Under the pieces are notes generated by a model. The model saw only the letters and a list, made by a program, of their open reading frames with translations. It was not told the DNA's origin and ran no database searches. From Candidatus Omnitrophota bacterium (GTDB taxonomy: Bacteria; Ratteibacteria; UBA8468; B48-G9; JAFGKM01): 34,181 nucleotides of DNA. How positions within the stretch are numbered: position 1 is the first letter of the stretch; every line of letters begins with the position of its first letter. Where the stretch lies: the NCBI GenBank assembly GCA_016928555.1, contig JAFGKM010000012.1, forward strand, positions 1-34,181, given 5' to 3'. Shown in pieces: positions 18,924 to 27,165 of this stretch. Made by a program: the position numbers and the translations under genes.

Positions 18924-19274
18924 TCACTGAACCAGTTTAATTACAGCCATCCTTGAATTGTCGCCTGGTCTCGGAGAAAGCTTTATTATGCGGGTGCACC
19001 CGCCGCTCCTGTCTTTGCATTTTTCCGAAAGCTTCTTTACCTTGGCAATGCTCGGCGCGTGGTTAAGCATTGAATTTATACGCCTGTAACTCGCCATGTC
19101 TCCGGCTTTGCCGAGCGTTATTATTTTTTCTACGGTTCTCTGCAGCTCCTTCGCCTTAGCCTCGGTTGTCTTTATCTCGGCATGCTCAAAGAAACTGATT
19201 GCCATGTTTCTTATCAAAGCCTTGCGGTGCGATTTGTTTCTTCCTATTTTCCTTATGTTTTTCTTATGCCTCAT
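18924..19274 (-). CDS. rplQ: 50S ribosomal protein L17
   Basis: This 116-residue protein of the large subunit lies near the exit tunnel rim. The N-terminus MRHKKNIRKIGRNKSHRKALIRNMAISFFEHAEIKTTEAKAKELQ is family-typical, as are KIITLGKAG and the ending GGCTRIIKLSPRPGDNSRMAVIKLV. It follows rpoA by 18 bp as in most bacteria. Codon use and gene order agree with its neighbours; nothing is unusual. Confidence 0.97.
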   Translation of the reverse strand: MRHKKNIRKIGRNKSHRKALIRNMAISFFEHAEIKTTEAKAKELQRTVEKIITLGKAGDMASYRRINSMLNHAPSIAKVKKLSEKCKDRSGGCTRIIKLSPRPGDNSRMAVIKLVQ

Positions 19275-19292
19275 TTTTCCCGCCTCTTATTT

Positions 19293-20264
19293 TTACGCTT
19301 CCCCGCCCGTTTTCAAGCTGAGGCCCATTTTCCCGAGGGCCTTGTCCACTTCCTCTATTGATTTCTTGCCAAGATTTCTTATTCCCTCAAGTTCTTCCCT
19401 GGGAACGGCAAGCAGTTCCTCAAGAGTGCCTATTTTCTTTGAAACGAGCCCGTTTAAGACCCTTGTAGGAAGCTTAAGTTCGGATATGGGCATTTTCAGA
19501 TTTACCGAAGCTTTCTTGTCTTCCTTCCCTTCACTCTTCTTCTCCTTGGCTTCCTCTCCCACTCTCTGTTTTTCGCCTATTATGGAAAAATGCCTGTTCA
19601 TCAAACCCGTCACTTCCTTCACCGCATCCTTCGGAGCGATGGCGCCCGTAGTCCAGACTTCAAGTATAAGTTTTTCGTAGTCAACAAACTGCCCTACCCT
19701 AGTGTTTTCAACGTTAAAAGAGACTTTCCTCACCGGAGAAAAAATTCCGTCTATCAGTATGGTGCCGATAGCAGGCTTTGATTTGATAAACTTCATCTTT
19801 TCCTGAGGCATGTATCCCCTGCCCCTGGTAATTTCAATCTGGAATTTGACGGTTTTCTCCGTGGAAAGCGCGGCTATATGCAGGTCTTTGTTTAGCACCT
19901 CGGCGCTGCCGTCGCTTATCAGGTCCCCCGCACAAATCTCCTCTTTTCCGCTTATTTTAACTTCCGGAGTCAAATGAGGGAATTCCGTTATATTCGGCTT
20001 CAGGACAACCTGTTTTAAATTCATTACTATTTCGACAACATCCTCTTTAATCCCTTTTAAGACGGAGAATTCGTGCGATACGCCGTCCATTTTAAGAGCG
20101 GTTATCGCAACGCCTTCGATTGACGAAAGAAGGATTCTTCTTAAGGCGTTTCCTACTGTTACTCCATATCCCCTTTCAAGCGGTTCTATGACAATCTTGC
20201 CGTAATTATCCCTGTATGTTTCTTTTTCCCACACCACTCTTTCAGGAAATACGAATTCTTTCAT
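19293..20264 (-). CDS. rpoA: RNA polymerase alpha subunit
   Basis: This 323-residue protein nucleates RNA polymerase assembly. The N-terminal domain has EPLERGYGVTVGNALRRILLSSIEGVAIT and GRGYMPQE; the C-terminal domain (about residues 250-318), which contacts UP elements and activators, has ISELKLPTRVLNGLVSKKIGTLEELL and LEGIRNLGKKSIEEVDKAL. The two are joined by a strongly charged linker (EEAKEKKSEGKEDKKA). It starts 6 nt after the AAGGGGAT end of a palindromic repeat that occupies most of the gap from rpsD, so the repeat edge forms its ribosome binding site. Confidence 0.98.
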   Translation of the reverse strand: MKEFVFPERVVWEKETYRDNYGKIVIEPLERGYGVTVGNALRRILLSSIEGVAITALKMDGVSHEFSVLKGIKEDVVEIVMNLKQVVLKPNITEFPHLTPEVKISGKEEICAGDLISDGSAEVLNKDLHIAALSTEKTVKFQIEITRGRGYMPQEKMKFIKSKPAIGTILIDGIFSPVRKVSFNVENTRVGQFVDYEKLILEVWTTGAIAPKDAVKEVTGLMNRHFSIIGEKQRVGEEAKEKKSEGKEDKKASVNLKMPISELKLPTRVLNGLVSKKIGTLEELLAVPREELEGIRNLGKKSIEEVDKALGKMGLSLKTGGEA

Positions 20265-20270
20265 ATATTC

Positions 20271-20399
20271 ATCCCCTTTACCCCGAACCGACGTTTTCTG
20301 TCGTTGCGAGGCGCATTATGCCGCGGCAATCTCAACCTTATTAGTCTCTCATCGAGATTGCTTCGCATCCGCTCGCAATGACAATCTGGTGAGGGGTTA
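20271..20399. repeat. Palindromic element with ribosome-binding edge upstream of rpoA
   Basis: On the minus strand the element opens AACCCCTCACC and closes GTTCGGGGTAAAGGGGAT (20271-20288). Inside are two inverted arms of the TGTCATTGCGAG...GCAATCTC family: CTCGCAATGACA at 20372-20383 against TGTCGTTGCGAG at 20299-20310, and GAGATTGC at 20354-20361 against GCAATCTC at 20326-20333. It shares 30 of 31 bases at one end, and most of 25 at the other, with the copy upstream of rpsM. Confidence 0.85.
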
Positions 20400-20426
20400 T
20401 TCTTTTTTTTATTGCCCCTGCCCCGA

Positions 20427-21059
20427 TTATTTTGAATACAGGTTGACAATCAACTGTTCGTTTATCGGAAGCGTCACTTCGTCCCTTAACGGAGCCCTGA
20501 CAATGTTAATGCTTAAATTTTCGCTATCCGCCTGCATCCATCCGGGAAGCATATGGGCTTTATACTCTTCAATGCATTCCTTGACCTGTTTTAAATATTT
20601 GCTTTCGGGATGCAGCTGGACCGTGTCTCCGCTCTTCAAAACATAACCCGGCCTGTCCACCCTCTTTCCATTGACCCTTATTTCGCCGTGGTTTATCACC
20701 TGCTTTGCCATCCTTCTTGAATAAACCCAGTTTGCCCTGAAGACTGTATTGTCCAGCCGGCTTTCAAGAAGCTTAAGCAGGTTTTCTCCAGTTATACCCT
20801 GCTGTTTTTTCGCCATGTCAAAATACCTGCGAAACTGCCTTTCCAGAACGCCGTAGTAAATTTTAACCTTGTTTTTTTCCATCAACTGTATCCCGTATTC
20901 CGATATCTTTCTCCTTTTTACAAAAGCGCCTTTTCTCTTCTTTTTTTTGTCCCGCATTTCCACGGCGCATTTTGCGGTTTCACATCTTCTTCCTTTGAGA
21001 TACAGTTTGGCGCCGTATTTTTTGCACGTTTTGCACAACGGCTTGGTCATCTTCGTCAT
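20427..21059 (-). CDS. rpsD: 30S ribosomal protein S4 (cysteine-bearing type)
   Basis: This 210-residue primary 16S rRNA-binding protein nucleates body assembly of the small subunit. The N-terminus has four cysteines, C9, C12, C26 and C31 (CKTC...CETAKC), the zinc-binding form. The S4 RNA-binding domain is seen in LLKLLESRLDNTVFRANWVYSRRMAKQVINHGEIRVNGKRVDRPGYVLKSGD. In many bacteria S4 represses the alpha operon; no E. coli-like S4 pseudoknot can be recognised here. The start is 6 nt from the AAAGGAGAT edge of a repeat-rich gap. Confidence 0.97.
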   Translation of the reverse strand: MTKMTKPLCKTCKKYGAKLYLKGRRCETAKCAVEMRDKKKKRKGAFVKRRKISEYGIQLMEKNKVKIYYGVLERQFRRYFDMAKKQQGITGENLLKLLESRLDNTVFRANWVYSRRMAKQVINHGEIRVNGKRVDRPGYVLKSGDTVQLHPESKYLKQVKECIEEYKAHMLPGWMQADSENLSINIVRAPLRDEVTLPINEQLIVNLYSK

Positions 21060-21065
21060 TTTTAA

Positions 21066-21244
21066 ATCTCCTTTACTCCGAACCCCTCTTTGCTACGCCC
21101 TATTGTGAGGAGTTTCGTTTTTCCTGCTTTTACTCTGAACCGATGTCTTTTTCGTATTGCCATCCCCGAATGTTGGAAGCGGGGACAATGCCAGTTTTCA
21201 CCGGATCCCTGCTTACTATCCGCAGGGATGACAAAAGACGTCAC
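21066..21244. repeat. Composite palindromic repeats upstream of rpsD
   Basis: This 179-bp gap holds at least three pieces. Next to rpsK is a hairpin ATCCCTGC (21205-21212) / GCAGGGAT (21222-21229) of the common TGTCATCCCTGC type. In the middle is CCCCGAA...GGGGACAATG followed by an internal, degraded copy of the edge motif (GGTTCAGAGTAAAAG). Next to rpsD is the edge GTTCGGAGTAAAGGAGAT (21066-21083), one base different from that upstream of rpsM. No gene is seen; the 60-aa minus-strand ORF here is a shadow. Confidence 0.75.
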
Positions 21245-21643
21245 TTAAACCTTCCTGCGTCTGGGCGGCCTGCATCCGTTGTGAGGAATCGGCGTAATAT
21301 CCTTTATGGAAATTACATTCAATCCGGCACCCTGCAGTGCTCTTATTGCCGTCTCCCTGCCCGAACCCGGACCCTTGACAAAAACATCCACTTCTCTCAT
21401 ATTGAACAGAGTCTGGCTTTTTTTGGCAAGGTTCTCCGCAACCAGCTGGGCCGCAAAAGGAGTGCCTTTCCTCGTTCCCTTAAATCCTGCCGTTCCGCCG
21501 CTGCCCCACAGGAGAACCCTTCCGCCCATATCGGTTATCGTAATGACCGTATTGTTAAAAGTGGCTTTTATATGGGCAACGCCTTTAAGAATATCTACGT
21601 TTTTCTTTTTCTTTTTTACATATTTTTTTTCATTTTCAGCCAT
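21245..21643 (-). CDS. rpsK: 30S ribosomal protein S11
   Basis: This 132-residue small-subunit platform protein contacts 16S rRNA near the E site. Family motifs are [41 protein letters not shown]-like ([22 protein letters not shown]), [46 protein letters not shown]. The N-terminal lysine-rich tail is typical. It lies 9 bp after rpsM and is followed by a repeat-rich gap before rpsD. Confidence 0.98.
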   Translation of the reverse strand: MAENEKKYVKKKKKNVDILKGVAHIKATFNNTVITITDMGGRVLLWGSGGTAGFKGTRKGTPFAAQLVAENLAKKSQTLFNMREVDVFVKGPGSGRETAIRALQGAGLNVISIKDITPIPHNGCRPPRRRKV

Positions 21644-21652
21644 TTTTCACCC

Positions 21653-22066
21653 TTATTTTTTTGCGTCGTCTTTCGTTTTAAGCGCCTTTCTCGCAGACTT
21701 GTCTCTGATGACGCCCACGGTTTTCTTGGGACCTTTTCTTGTCCTTGCGTTTGACCTCGTCCTCTGTCCCCTGACCGGCAGGGAAAGGCGGTGCCTTGCA
21801 CCCCTGTAGGAATTTATCTCTATCAATCTCCTTATGTTCTCCGCCAGATCTTTCTTCAGGTCTCCCTCAACGGGGAGGTTTTTCTGCAGGAAGGAAGCTA
21901 TCTTGCCGAGCTCCTCCTCATTCATATCCTTAACCTTCTTGCTCCCGTCAATCTTGGTATAAGTGACAATCTTCTTTGCAAGAGTCCTCCCTACGCCGTA
22001 TATGTACGTCAGGGATATCTCAAGTTTTTTATTGTCAGGTATTTCAACTCCGAGTATTCTCGCCAT
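21653..22066 (-). CDS. rpsM: 30S ribosomal protein S13
   Basis: This 137-residue small-subunit head protein contacts the P-site tRNA and forms inter-subunit bridges. It starts MARILGVEIPDNKKLEISLTYIYGVGRTLAKKI and has the conserved SYRGARHRLSLPVRGQRTRSNARTRKGPKKTVG. The basic C-terminal tail is about 10-15 residues longer than in E. coli. Its ribosome binding site (AAAGGAGAT) is the edge of a palindromic repeat in the rpmJ-rpsM gap. Confidence 0.98.
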   Translation of the reverse strand: MARILGVEIPDNKKLEISLTYIYGVGRTLAKKIVTYTKIDGSKKVKDMNEEELGKIASFLQKNLPVEGDLKKDLAENIRRLIEINSYRGARHRLSLPVRGQRTRSNARTRKGPKKTVGVIRDKSARKALKTKDDAKK

Positions 22067-22074
22067 TTTATGTC

Positions 22075-22157
22075 ATCTCCTTTACCCCGAACTGACGTTT
22101 TCTGTCGTTGCGAGCCCCGTAATTTGGGGCGCGGCAATGACAATAAGGTGAGGGGTT
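22075..22157. repeat. Palindromic element with ribosome-binding edge upstream of rpsM
   Basis: On the minus strand the element opens AACCCCTCACC and closes GTTCGGGGTAAAGGAGAT (22075-22092). It contains one palindrome, TTGTCATTGC-CGCG-CCCC and GGGG-CTC-GCAACGACA. It appears to be a shortened version of the element upstream of rpoA, lacking the internal GCAATCTC / GAGATTGC arms, with nearly identical ends. The ribosome binding site of rpsM lies at its edge. Confidence 0.85.
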
Positions 22158-22172
22158 TTGATTTATCGTCTT

Positions 22173-22298
22173 TTACCCCTGCCGCTGTTTATGCTTGGGG
22201 CCTTTCTGCGGATTGCTGCAGATAACCCTCACCTCTCCCCTTCTTCTTATTATCTTGCACTTGGGACATATCTTTTTTACCGAAGCTCTTACTTTCAT
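22173..22298 (-). CDS. rpmJ: 50S ribosomal protein L36 (cysteine-bearing type)
   Basis: This 41-residue protein, too short for the ORF track, reads [20 protein letters not shown], then [22 protein letters not shown]11, C14, C27 and H36 form the standard zinc site of the C+ form. It starts at ATG with a GGGAG ribosome binding site and lies in the expected place between infA and rpsM. It is slightly longer than the usual 37-38 residues because of a short tail. Confidence 0.97.
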   Translation of the reverse strand: MKVRASVKKICPKCKIIRRRGEVRVICSNPQKGPKHKQRQG

Positions 22299-22358
22299 TT
22301 TTTACTCCCGTTCAATTACTTAGTGCTTTTAAAGGCCGCCTGCTTTTCAGCAGAAAAG

Positions 22359-22577
22359 TCACATTCTCTTTGTTATCCTTCCTCTTGTCAGGTCGTACGG
22401 AGACAGTTCTACTAACACCTTGTCTCCCGGTATTATTTTTATGTAATACATCCTCATCTTCCCGCACAGATACGCCGTTATAACGGGGCCGTTTTCCAGC
22501 TCCACCAGAAAAGCGGTTCCCGGCAATGCTTTGGTAATCTTACCCTGAACCTTGATTTTCTCTTCTTTTTTTTCCAT
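22359..22577 (-). CDS. infA: Translation initiation factor IF-1
   Basis: This 72-residue OB-fold factor binds the A site of the 30S subunit during initiation. Typical features are [71 protein letters not shown] takes the place of the usual AHISGKMR. Position between map and rpmJ is standard. It starts 7 bp after the map stop codon with no recognisable Shine-Dalgarno sequence (leader AAATTTTT), so it probably relies on coupling to map. Confidence 0.96.
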   Translation of the reverse strand: MEKKEEKIKVQGKITKALPGTAFLVELENGPVITAYLCGKMRMYYIKIIPGDKVLVELSPYDLTRGRITKRM

Positions 22578-22584
22578 AAAAATT

Positions 22585-23325
22585 TCAAACCGTCAAAATT
22601 TCAGGCCCCCGCTTCATTATCAGAACGCAGTTTTCATAATGGGCGGCATACCCGCCGTCTTTTGTTACTACCGTCCAGCCGTCGTCGAGAATCCTGACGG
22701 CCGCCTTATGCTGGTTAATCATAGGTTCTATCGCAAGAACCATCCCTTCCTTTAAAACTTCTCCCGTACCGCTTCTTCCGAAGTTGGGAACTTCGGGATA
22801 TTCATGCAGGTTTTTTCCTATGCCGTGCCCCGCGAATTCTTTAACCACGGAAAAATTATTGCTCTTTACAAAGTTTTCTATCGCCGCACCTATGTCTCCC
22901 ACCTTCAGGTCAGGCAGGGCGGCCGAAATTCCGGCGTAGAACGAACCTCTTGCGGCTTCTATAAGCTTCTTGTGGATTTCCTGTATTTTCCCCACGGGAA
23001 AAGTGTCTGCGCAGTCGCCGCAATAACCGCGGTATACAACTCCTATGTCTATGGAAACTATGTCCCCTTCCTTCAGCATCTTGCCTTTGGAAGGTATGCC
23101 GTGGACGACCTCCTCGTTAACCGACACGCACAAGCCCGCAGGGTAGCCGTTATAATTCCTGAAAGCCGAAACTACGCCGTTTTTTCTTATCAGCTCTTCG
23201 CCTTTCTCTTCTATGTCATAAGTGGCAATGCCCGCTTCCACCATACAGCCCAATTCCACAAGTATCTTTTTGCATATTCCGCAGGCAGTCTTTATTTTCG
23301 CAATTTCACAGGTCGTTTTCACCAT
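22585..23325 (-). CDS. map: Methionine aminopeptidase, type I
   Basis: This 246-residue enzyme removes N-terminal methionine from nascent proteins. The metal ligands are visible in [20 protein letters not shown] (two Asp), [15 protein letters not shown] (His), LAIEPMI (Glu) and AHYENCVLI (Glu). Length matches the compact type Ia form without a zinc-finger extension. Its ATG overlaps the adk stop by 7 nt (ATGGTGA), indicating translational coupling. Confidence 0.97.
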   Translation of the reverse strand: MVKTTCEIAKIKTACGICKKILVELGCMVEAGIATYDIEEKGEELIRKNGVVSAFRNYNGYPAGLCVSVNEEVVHGIPSKGKMLKEGDIVSIDIGVVYRGYCGDCADTFPVGKIQEIHKKLIEAARGSFYAGISAALPDLKVGDIGAAIENFVKSNNFSVVKEFAGHGIGKNLHEYPEVPNFGRSGTGEVLKEGMVLAIEPMINQHKAAVRILDDGWTVVTKDGGYAAHYENCVLIMKRGPEILTV

Positions 23326-23963
23326 TTAGCAATCTTTTTTATTTCCGAGACGGTATCTTCAAGCTTTCCTTCTCCGGAAACCATGTGGAGTATATTTTTA
23401 CTCCTGTAATATTCTATCAGCGGGGCGGTCATCCGCCGGTAAACGTCCAGCCTTCTTCTTATAATTTCCTCTTTGTCGTCGTCCCTCTGGATAAGGGCCC
23501 TGCCGCAGAAGTCGCATATGCCTTCCTTTAACGGAGGGAGATTTACAAGGTGATATATTTTACCGCAGCCCCCGCACACCCTCCGCAGCGAAAGCCTCTC
23601 CACGAGAAAATCGTCGCCCGCCTTAAGATAGATAACCTTTGTTTCACCCGCATCGTCAACTATCGTGTCCAGCATCTCCGCCTGGACTATGGTCCTCGGA
23701 AAGCCGTCTATTATAAAACCTTCCCTGCATAACGGCCCGGTCAATTTTTCCTCTATCATCTTAATTACTATTTCATCGGGCACCAGCTCGCCTTTTTCCA
23801 TGTACTTGCCGGCATTTGAACCGGCTTCGGTCCCTCTCTTCAGATGCTCTCTCAACAAATCGCCCGATGAAATCAGTGGAAGCCCCCAGATTACCGAAAG
23901 CCGGCTGCCCACGGTGCCCTTCCCCGCACCGGGAGGCCCGAGCAAAATAAGTTTTTTTTTCAT
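23319..23963 (-). CDS. adk: Adenylate kinase (zinc-lid type)
   Basis: This 214-residue enzyme converts ATP and AMP to two ADP. The P-loop is GPPGAGKGT (residues 9-17), the AMP site includes SSGDLLREHLKRGTE and GFPRTIVQAE, and the lid carries four cysteines, CGGCGKIYHLVNLPP and CDFCG, a zinc-binding lid as in Gram-positive and many other adenylate kinases. The start codon overlaps the secY stop by one base (TAATG). Confidence 0.98.
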   Translation of the reverse strand: MKKKLILLGPPGAGKGTVGSRLSVIWGLPLISSGDLLREHLKRGTEAGSNAGKYMEKGELVPDEIVIKMIEEKLTGPLCREGFIIDGFPRTIVQAEMLDTIVDDAGETKVIYLKAGDDFLVERLSLRRVCGGCGKIYHLVNLPPLKEGICDFCGRALIQRDDDKEEIIRRRLDVYRRMTAPLIEYYRSKNILHMVSGEGKLEDTVSEIKKIAKW

Positions 23964-25276
23964 TACCGGCCTTTCGCCTTCTTGATAAAACCCTGATAAT
24001 GCCTTACAAGCAGATGAGATTCAACCTGTCTCAGCGTCTCAAGCAGAACCGAAACGATAATCAAAAGGCCTATCCCGCCGAACAGGTTGGCAACCTCGCC
24101 GGGGATCCTCCTGTAAACAAGCATGATTATATAAGGAAACAGCGCTATCCCTGCCAGCATAAGCGAGCCGGGAAGAGTCAGCCGGTTTAAAATCCTTTCA
24201 AGGTATGCGGCCGTTGATTTCCCCGGCCTTATCCCCTGGATAAATCCTCCGTACTTCTTGAGGTCGTCCGAAACATTGTCCGGATTGAAAATAATGCTTG
24301 CATAAAAATAGCAGAAGAAAACGGTAAGCATTGCATAGAGCAGCATTCCGACGCCTCTTGTCGGCGAAAGGAACATGGATATCCTGGACAATATCGGGTT
24401 TGCGGAGAAAGCCATGAAAGTAGCGGGAAAAGTCAGTATCGAAATGGCAAAAATAAGGGGTATGACCCCTCCCTGATTGAGTTTTATGGGAAGATATGTC
24501 GTCTGCCCTCCGTAAACCTTTCTGCCCACAACCCTCTTGGCATACTGCACCGGTATCCTTCTTTCACTTTCGTTTATTATAACCGCAAAGGCAACCACGA
24601 CGAATATAAGCATAATCATAATGATAACAACAAGAAAATTTATTTCCCCGGACGCAACCAGCTGGGTCATGCGGGTAAAGGCAACAGGCATCCTTGAAAG
24701 TATGCTTGCCGTTATTATTAGAGAGATACCGTTGCCGATGCCTTTTTCGGTCATCTGCTCTCCGAGCCACATCAGGAAGATGGTGCCCGTTGTCAGCGTT
24801 ATAACCGTAGTAATCCTGAAAAGCCAGCCGGGATTGGGAACCATGACAATTTCGTTGAAATGGGCGGGGTTTTCCAGCCACAGGCTTATCGCAAAGCCCT
24901 GGAATATGCATAATCCGACCGTTCCGAAGCGGGTAAGCTGGGTAAGTTTTCTTCTGCCTTCAACGCCGCTTCTTCTTAGATTGTCAAAATACGGGACAAT
25001 GGAGGTCAGCAGTTCAAGTATGATGGAAACGCTTATGTACGGCATTATGCCGAGAGCAAAAATTGTTGCATTGCTTAACGACCCGCCGGAAAAGAGGTTT
25101 GCAATGCCGAGAAGGGTGTTTTGAAACTGTTCAAAAAACTGCGAGAGCGCCCTGCCGTCTATCCCCGGAGAAGGTACGTAGCAGCCTAAACGGTATACGG
25201 ACAAAAGCAGGACGGTAATTATAATTCTTTTCCTGAGGTCAGGGATTTTAAAACTGTCTCTGAATCCGCTTAACAT
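23963..25276 (-). CDS. secY: Preprotein translocase subunit SecY
   Basis: This 437-residue protein with ten transmembrane helices forms the protein-conducting channel. It has GCYVPSPGIDGRAL in TM1, the plug region FSGGSLSNATIFALGIMPYISVSIILELL, NGISLIITASILSRMP, PVQYAKRVVGRKVYGGQTTYLPIKLNQGGVIPLIFA and GGFIQGIRPGKSTAAYLERILNRLTLPGSLMLA. It overlaps rplO by 7 nt (ATGTTAA) and adk by one. SecE and SecG are not in the window. Confidence 0.98.
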   Translation of the reverse strand: MLSGFRDSFKIPDLRKRIIITVLLLSVYRLGCYVPSPGIDGRALSQFFEQFQNTLLGIANLFSGGSLSNATIFALGIMPYISVSIILELLTSIVPYFDNLRRSGVEGRRKLTQLTRFGTVGLCIFQGFAISLWLENPAHFNEIVMVPNPGWLFRITTVITLTTGTIFLMWLGEQMTEKGIGNGISLIITASILSRMPVAFTRMTQLVASGEINFLVVIIMIMLIFVVVAFAVIINESERRIPVQYAKRVVGRKVYGGQTTYLPIKLNQGGVIPLIFAISILTFPATFMAFSANPILSRISMFLSPTRGVGMLLYAMLTVFFCYFYASIIFNPDNVSDDLKKYGGFIQGIRPGKSTAAYLERILNRLTLPGSLMLAGIALFPYIIMLVYRRIPGEVANLFGGIGLLIIVSVLLETLRQVESHLLVRHYQGFIKKAKGR

Positions 25277-25731
25277 TTTTTATTCCCCTGCATGATTTTT
25301 ACGGCCTTCCCCCCTGTTTTCTCTATTCTTTCCTTTGCCTTTGAGGAAAACGAATGCGCATGGATTTCAAGCTTCTTTTTCATGCCCCCTTCTCCCAGAA
25401 TCTTTATGTTCTCTCCCTTTTTTACAAACCCTCTCTCTTTAAGAAGTTCGGGGGTTACGGCGTCGTTCTCTTTGAAAACCTTTTCTATATCGCCCAGATT
25501 AATTATTTCTGCATACGATTTTTTCACGTGTGTAAAGCCGCGTTTCGGCAGCCTCCTGGCAAGAGCCATCTGTCCGCCTTCAAAATTATAGGAAAGGCTG
25601 TATCCTTTCCTTGATTTATGTCCTTTATGTCCGCGCGTAGAAGTTCCGCCGTGCCCCGAAGCATCTCCGCGGCCTACCCTCTTTCTGGAGCGTGTTGAGC
25701 CTGCTGGCGCCTTAATCTGATGTAACTTCAT
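25270..25731 (-). CDS. rplO: 50S ribosomal protein L15
   Basis: This 153-residue large-subunit assembly protein starts [43 protein letters not shown], the usual glycine-arginine-rich N-terminus, with FEGGQMALARRLPKRGFTH further on. The track begins 18 codons earlier, but the ATG at 25731 has a GGAG ribosome binding site and matches the family start. It then overlaps rpsE by 20 bp, leaving no room for rpmD, which normally lies between rpsE and rplO. Confidence 0.97.
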   Translation of the reverse strand: MKLHQIKAPAGSTRSRKRVGRGDASGHGGTSTRGHKGHKSRKGYSLSYNFEGGQMALARRLPKRGFTHVKKSYAEIINLGDIEKVFKENDAVTPELLKERGFVKKGENIKILGEGGMKKKLEIHAHSFSSKAKERIEKTGGKAVKIMQGNKKC

Positions 25732-26197
25732 TCGTATCTCCTTCCCCGACGTTTCTAAGCTTAAGCAATGCCTTAACCGTAGCATTCATAACATTCAAAG
25801 GATTCGTCGAACCGAGGCATTTGCATGTGATGTCCGTTATTCCGCTGGCCTCAAAAAATGCGCGCATGGTCTTTCCCGCGACCATGCCGTGCCCCTTTAC
25901 CGCCGGTTTCAGAACAACCGTAGAAGCGCCGTATTTGGCCGTTACGTCATAAGGTATAGTCGTTTCCTTCAGGGGGATGTTTATCATATCCTTTTTGGCT
26001 CTATCTATTGCTTTGCGTATGGCTTCGGGAACCTCTCCCGCCTTGCCTGTTCCGAACCCGGCGTTTCCCTTCCCGTCGCCCACTACTACGAGCGCCCTGA
26101 AATTAAGGTTTTTGCCGCCTTTTGTAACCTTTGTCACGCGCCTTATTTCAACCACAACCTGTTTTTCCTCTTTCTCTCCTAACAGTTGTCTTTCCAT
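25712..26197 (-). CDS. rpsE: 30S ribosomal protein S5
   Basis: This 161-residue protein helps maintain decoding accuracy. It shows the double-stranded-RNA-binding N-terminal domain ([55 protein letters not shown]) and the C-terminal domain with [44 protein letters not shown]. The ATG overlaps the rplR stop by one base (TAATG). Confidence 0.98.
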   Translation of the reverse strand: MERQLLGEKEEKQVVVEIRRVTKVTKGGKNLNFRALVVVGDGKGNAGFGTGKAGEVPEAIRKAIDRAKKDMINIPLKETTIPYDVTAKYGASTVVLKPAVKGHGMVAGKTMRAFFEASGITDITCKCLGSTNPLNVMNATVKALLKLRNVGEGDTNEVTSD

Positions 26198-26571
26198 TAA
26201 AATTTGAGTCCTCCTTCTCTCGCGGCATCGGCAAGAGCTTTAACCCTTCCGGTATATTTGTAGCCGCTTCTGTCAAAAACAACTTTGCTTATGCCCTTTT
26301 CCAGCGACTTTTTTGCAAGCAGTTTTCCCACCTGAACGGCTCCGGCGGCGTTATATCCTTTAACCTTTTCCCCGCTCTGCCTAATCTCGGGCGATGTTCC
26401 GGAGACGGTCATCAGCACCCTGTTGGGATATTCTTCGTCAACAACAAGAGAAGCATATATGTACTTGTTGCTTTTGAATACTACAACCCTGGGTATATCC
26501 TTGCTCCCGAATATTTTTTTCCTTACCCTAAGATGTCTTTTCTTCCTTCTTTCTTCTTTTATCATTGTCAT
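26197..26571 (-). CDS. rplR: 50S ribosomal protein L18
   Basis: This 124-residue 5S rRNA-binding protein starts [46 protein letters not shown] and ends with [27 protein letters not shown], both family-typical. The start overlaps the rplF stop by four bases and the end overlaps rpsE by one, so the three are translationally coupled. Confidence 0.97.
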   Translation of the reverse strand: MTMIKEERRKKRHLRVRKKIFGSKDIPRVVVFKSNKYIYASLVVDEEYPNRVLMTVSGTSPEIRQSGEKVKGYNAAGAVQVGKLLAKKSLEKGISKVVFDRSGYKYTGRVKALADAAREGGLKF

Positions 26572-27134
26572 TGCACCGCTCCCGCACCAGTCTTTCCGGC
26601 TTTATGCCTTACGTACTCTCCCCTGTATCTTATCCCTTTGCCTTTATAAGGTTCGGGCGGACACGCAGCCCTTATGACTGCGGCGTAATTTCCTGTCAGC
26701 TGTTTATCTATGCCCCTTACAAAAACTATGGTGTTTTTAACTATTTCCACCTCCACGCCCTGCGGGATATCAATCTCCACGGGGATTGAAAAGCCTATGG
26801 ATAAAATGAGCTTCTTCCCTTTAACCTCGCCCTTATATCCCACTCCGTGTATTTCAAGTATCTTTTCAAATCCTTCTTTCACGCCCTTTATCCTGTTTAA
26901 TATCAGCCTTCTCAACAGTCCCTGCAAAGCTTCCGTCTTTCTGTACAGCTTTCTGTCTTCGGAAGAAATCAGGTTTTTCACGGCAACCCTGCTCCCCTCG
27001 ACTGAAACTTCAAGGTTCGGAAAAATTTCCTGTTCCAGTCTGCCCCTGCTTCCCTCAAAAACAAGTTTCCCGTCTTTCTGTGAAACCTTCACGCCTTCCT
27101 GTATCTCAACCGGTTTTTTCCCCAATCTTGCCAT
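26568..27134 (-). CDS. rplF: 50S ribosomal protein L6
   Basis: This 188-residue protein lies near the factor-binding site of the large subunit. It starts MARLGKKPVEIQEGVKVSQKDGKLVFEGSRG and carries LEIHGVGYKGEVKGKKLILSIGFSIPVEIDIPQGVEVE and GNYAAVIRAACPPEPYKGKGIRYRGEYVRHKAGKTG. It has an AAGGGAT ribosome binding site and follows rpsH after 31 bp. Confidence 0.98.
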   Translation of the reverse strand: MARLGKKPVEIQEGVKVSQKDGKLVFEGSRGRLEQEIFPNLEVSVEGSRVAVKNLISSEDRKLYRKTEALQGLLRRLILNRIKGVKEGFEKILEIHGVGYKGEVKGKKLILSIGFSIPVEIDIPQGVEVEIVKNTIVFVRGIDKQLTGNYAAVIRAACPPEPYKGKGIRYRGEYVRHKAGKTGAGAVQ

Positions 27135-27165
27135 TGTTTATCCCTTATTCGATTCTGTTCTGGGC

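Noticed and set aside
20261-20449. 62-aa minus-strand ORF in the rpsD-rpoA gap
   Set aside because: It is made by translation of the palindromic repeat; the same type of arginine-rich read appears wherever this repeat family occurs.
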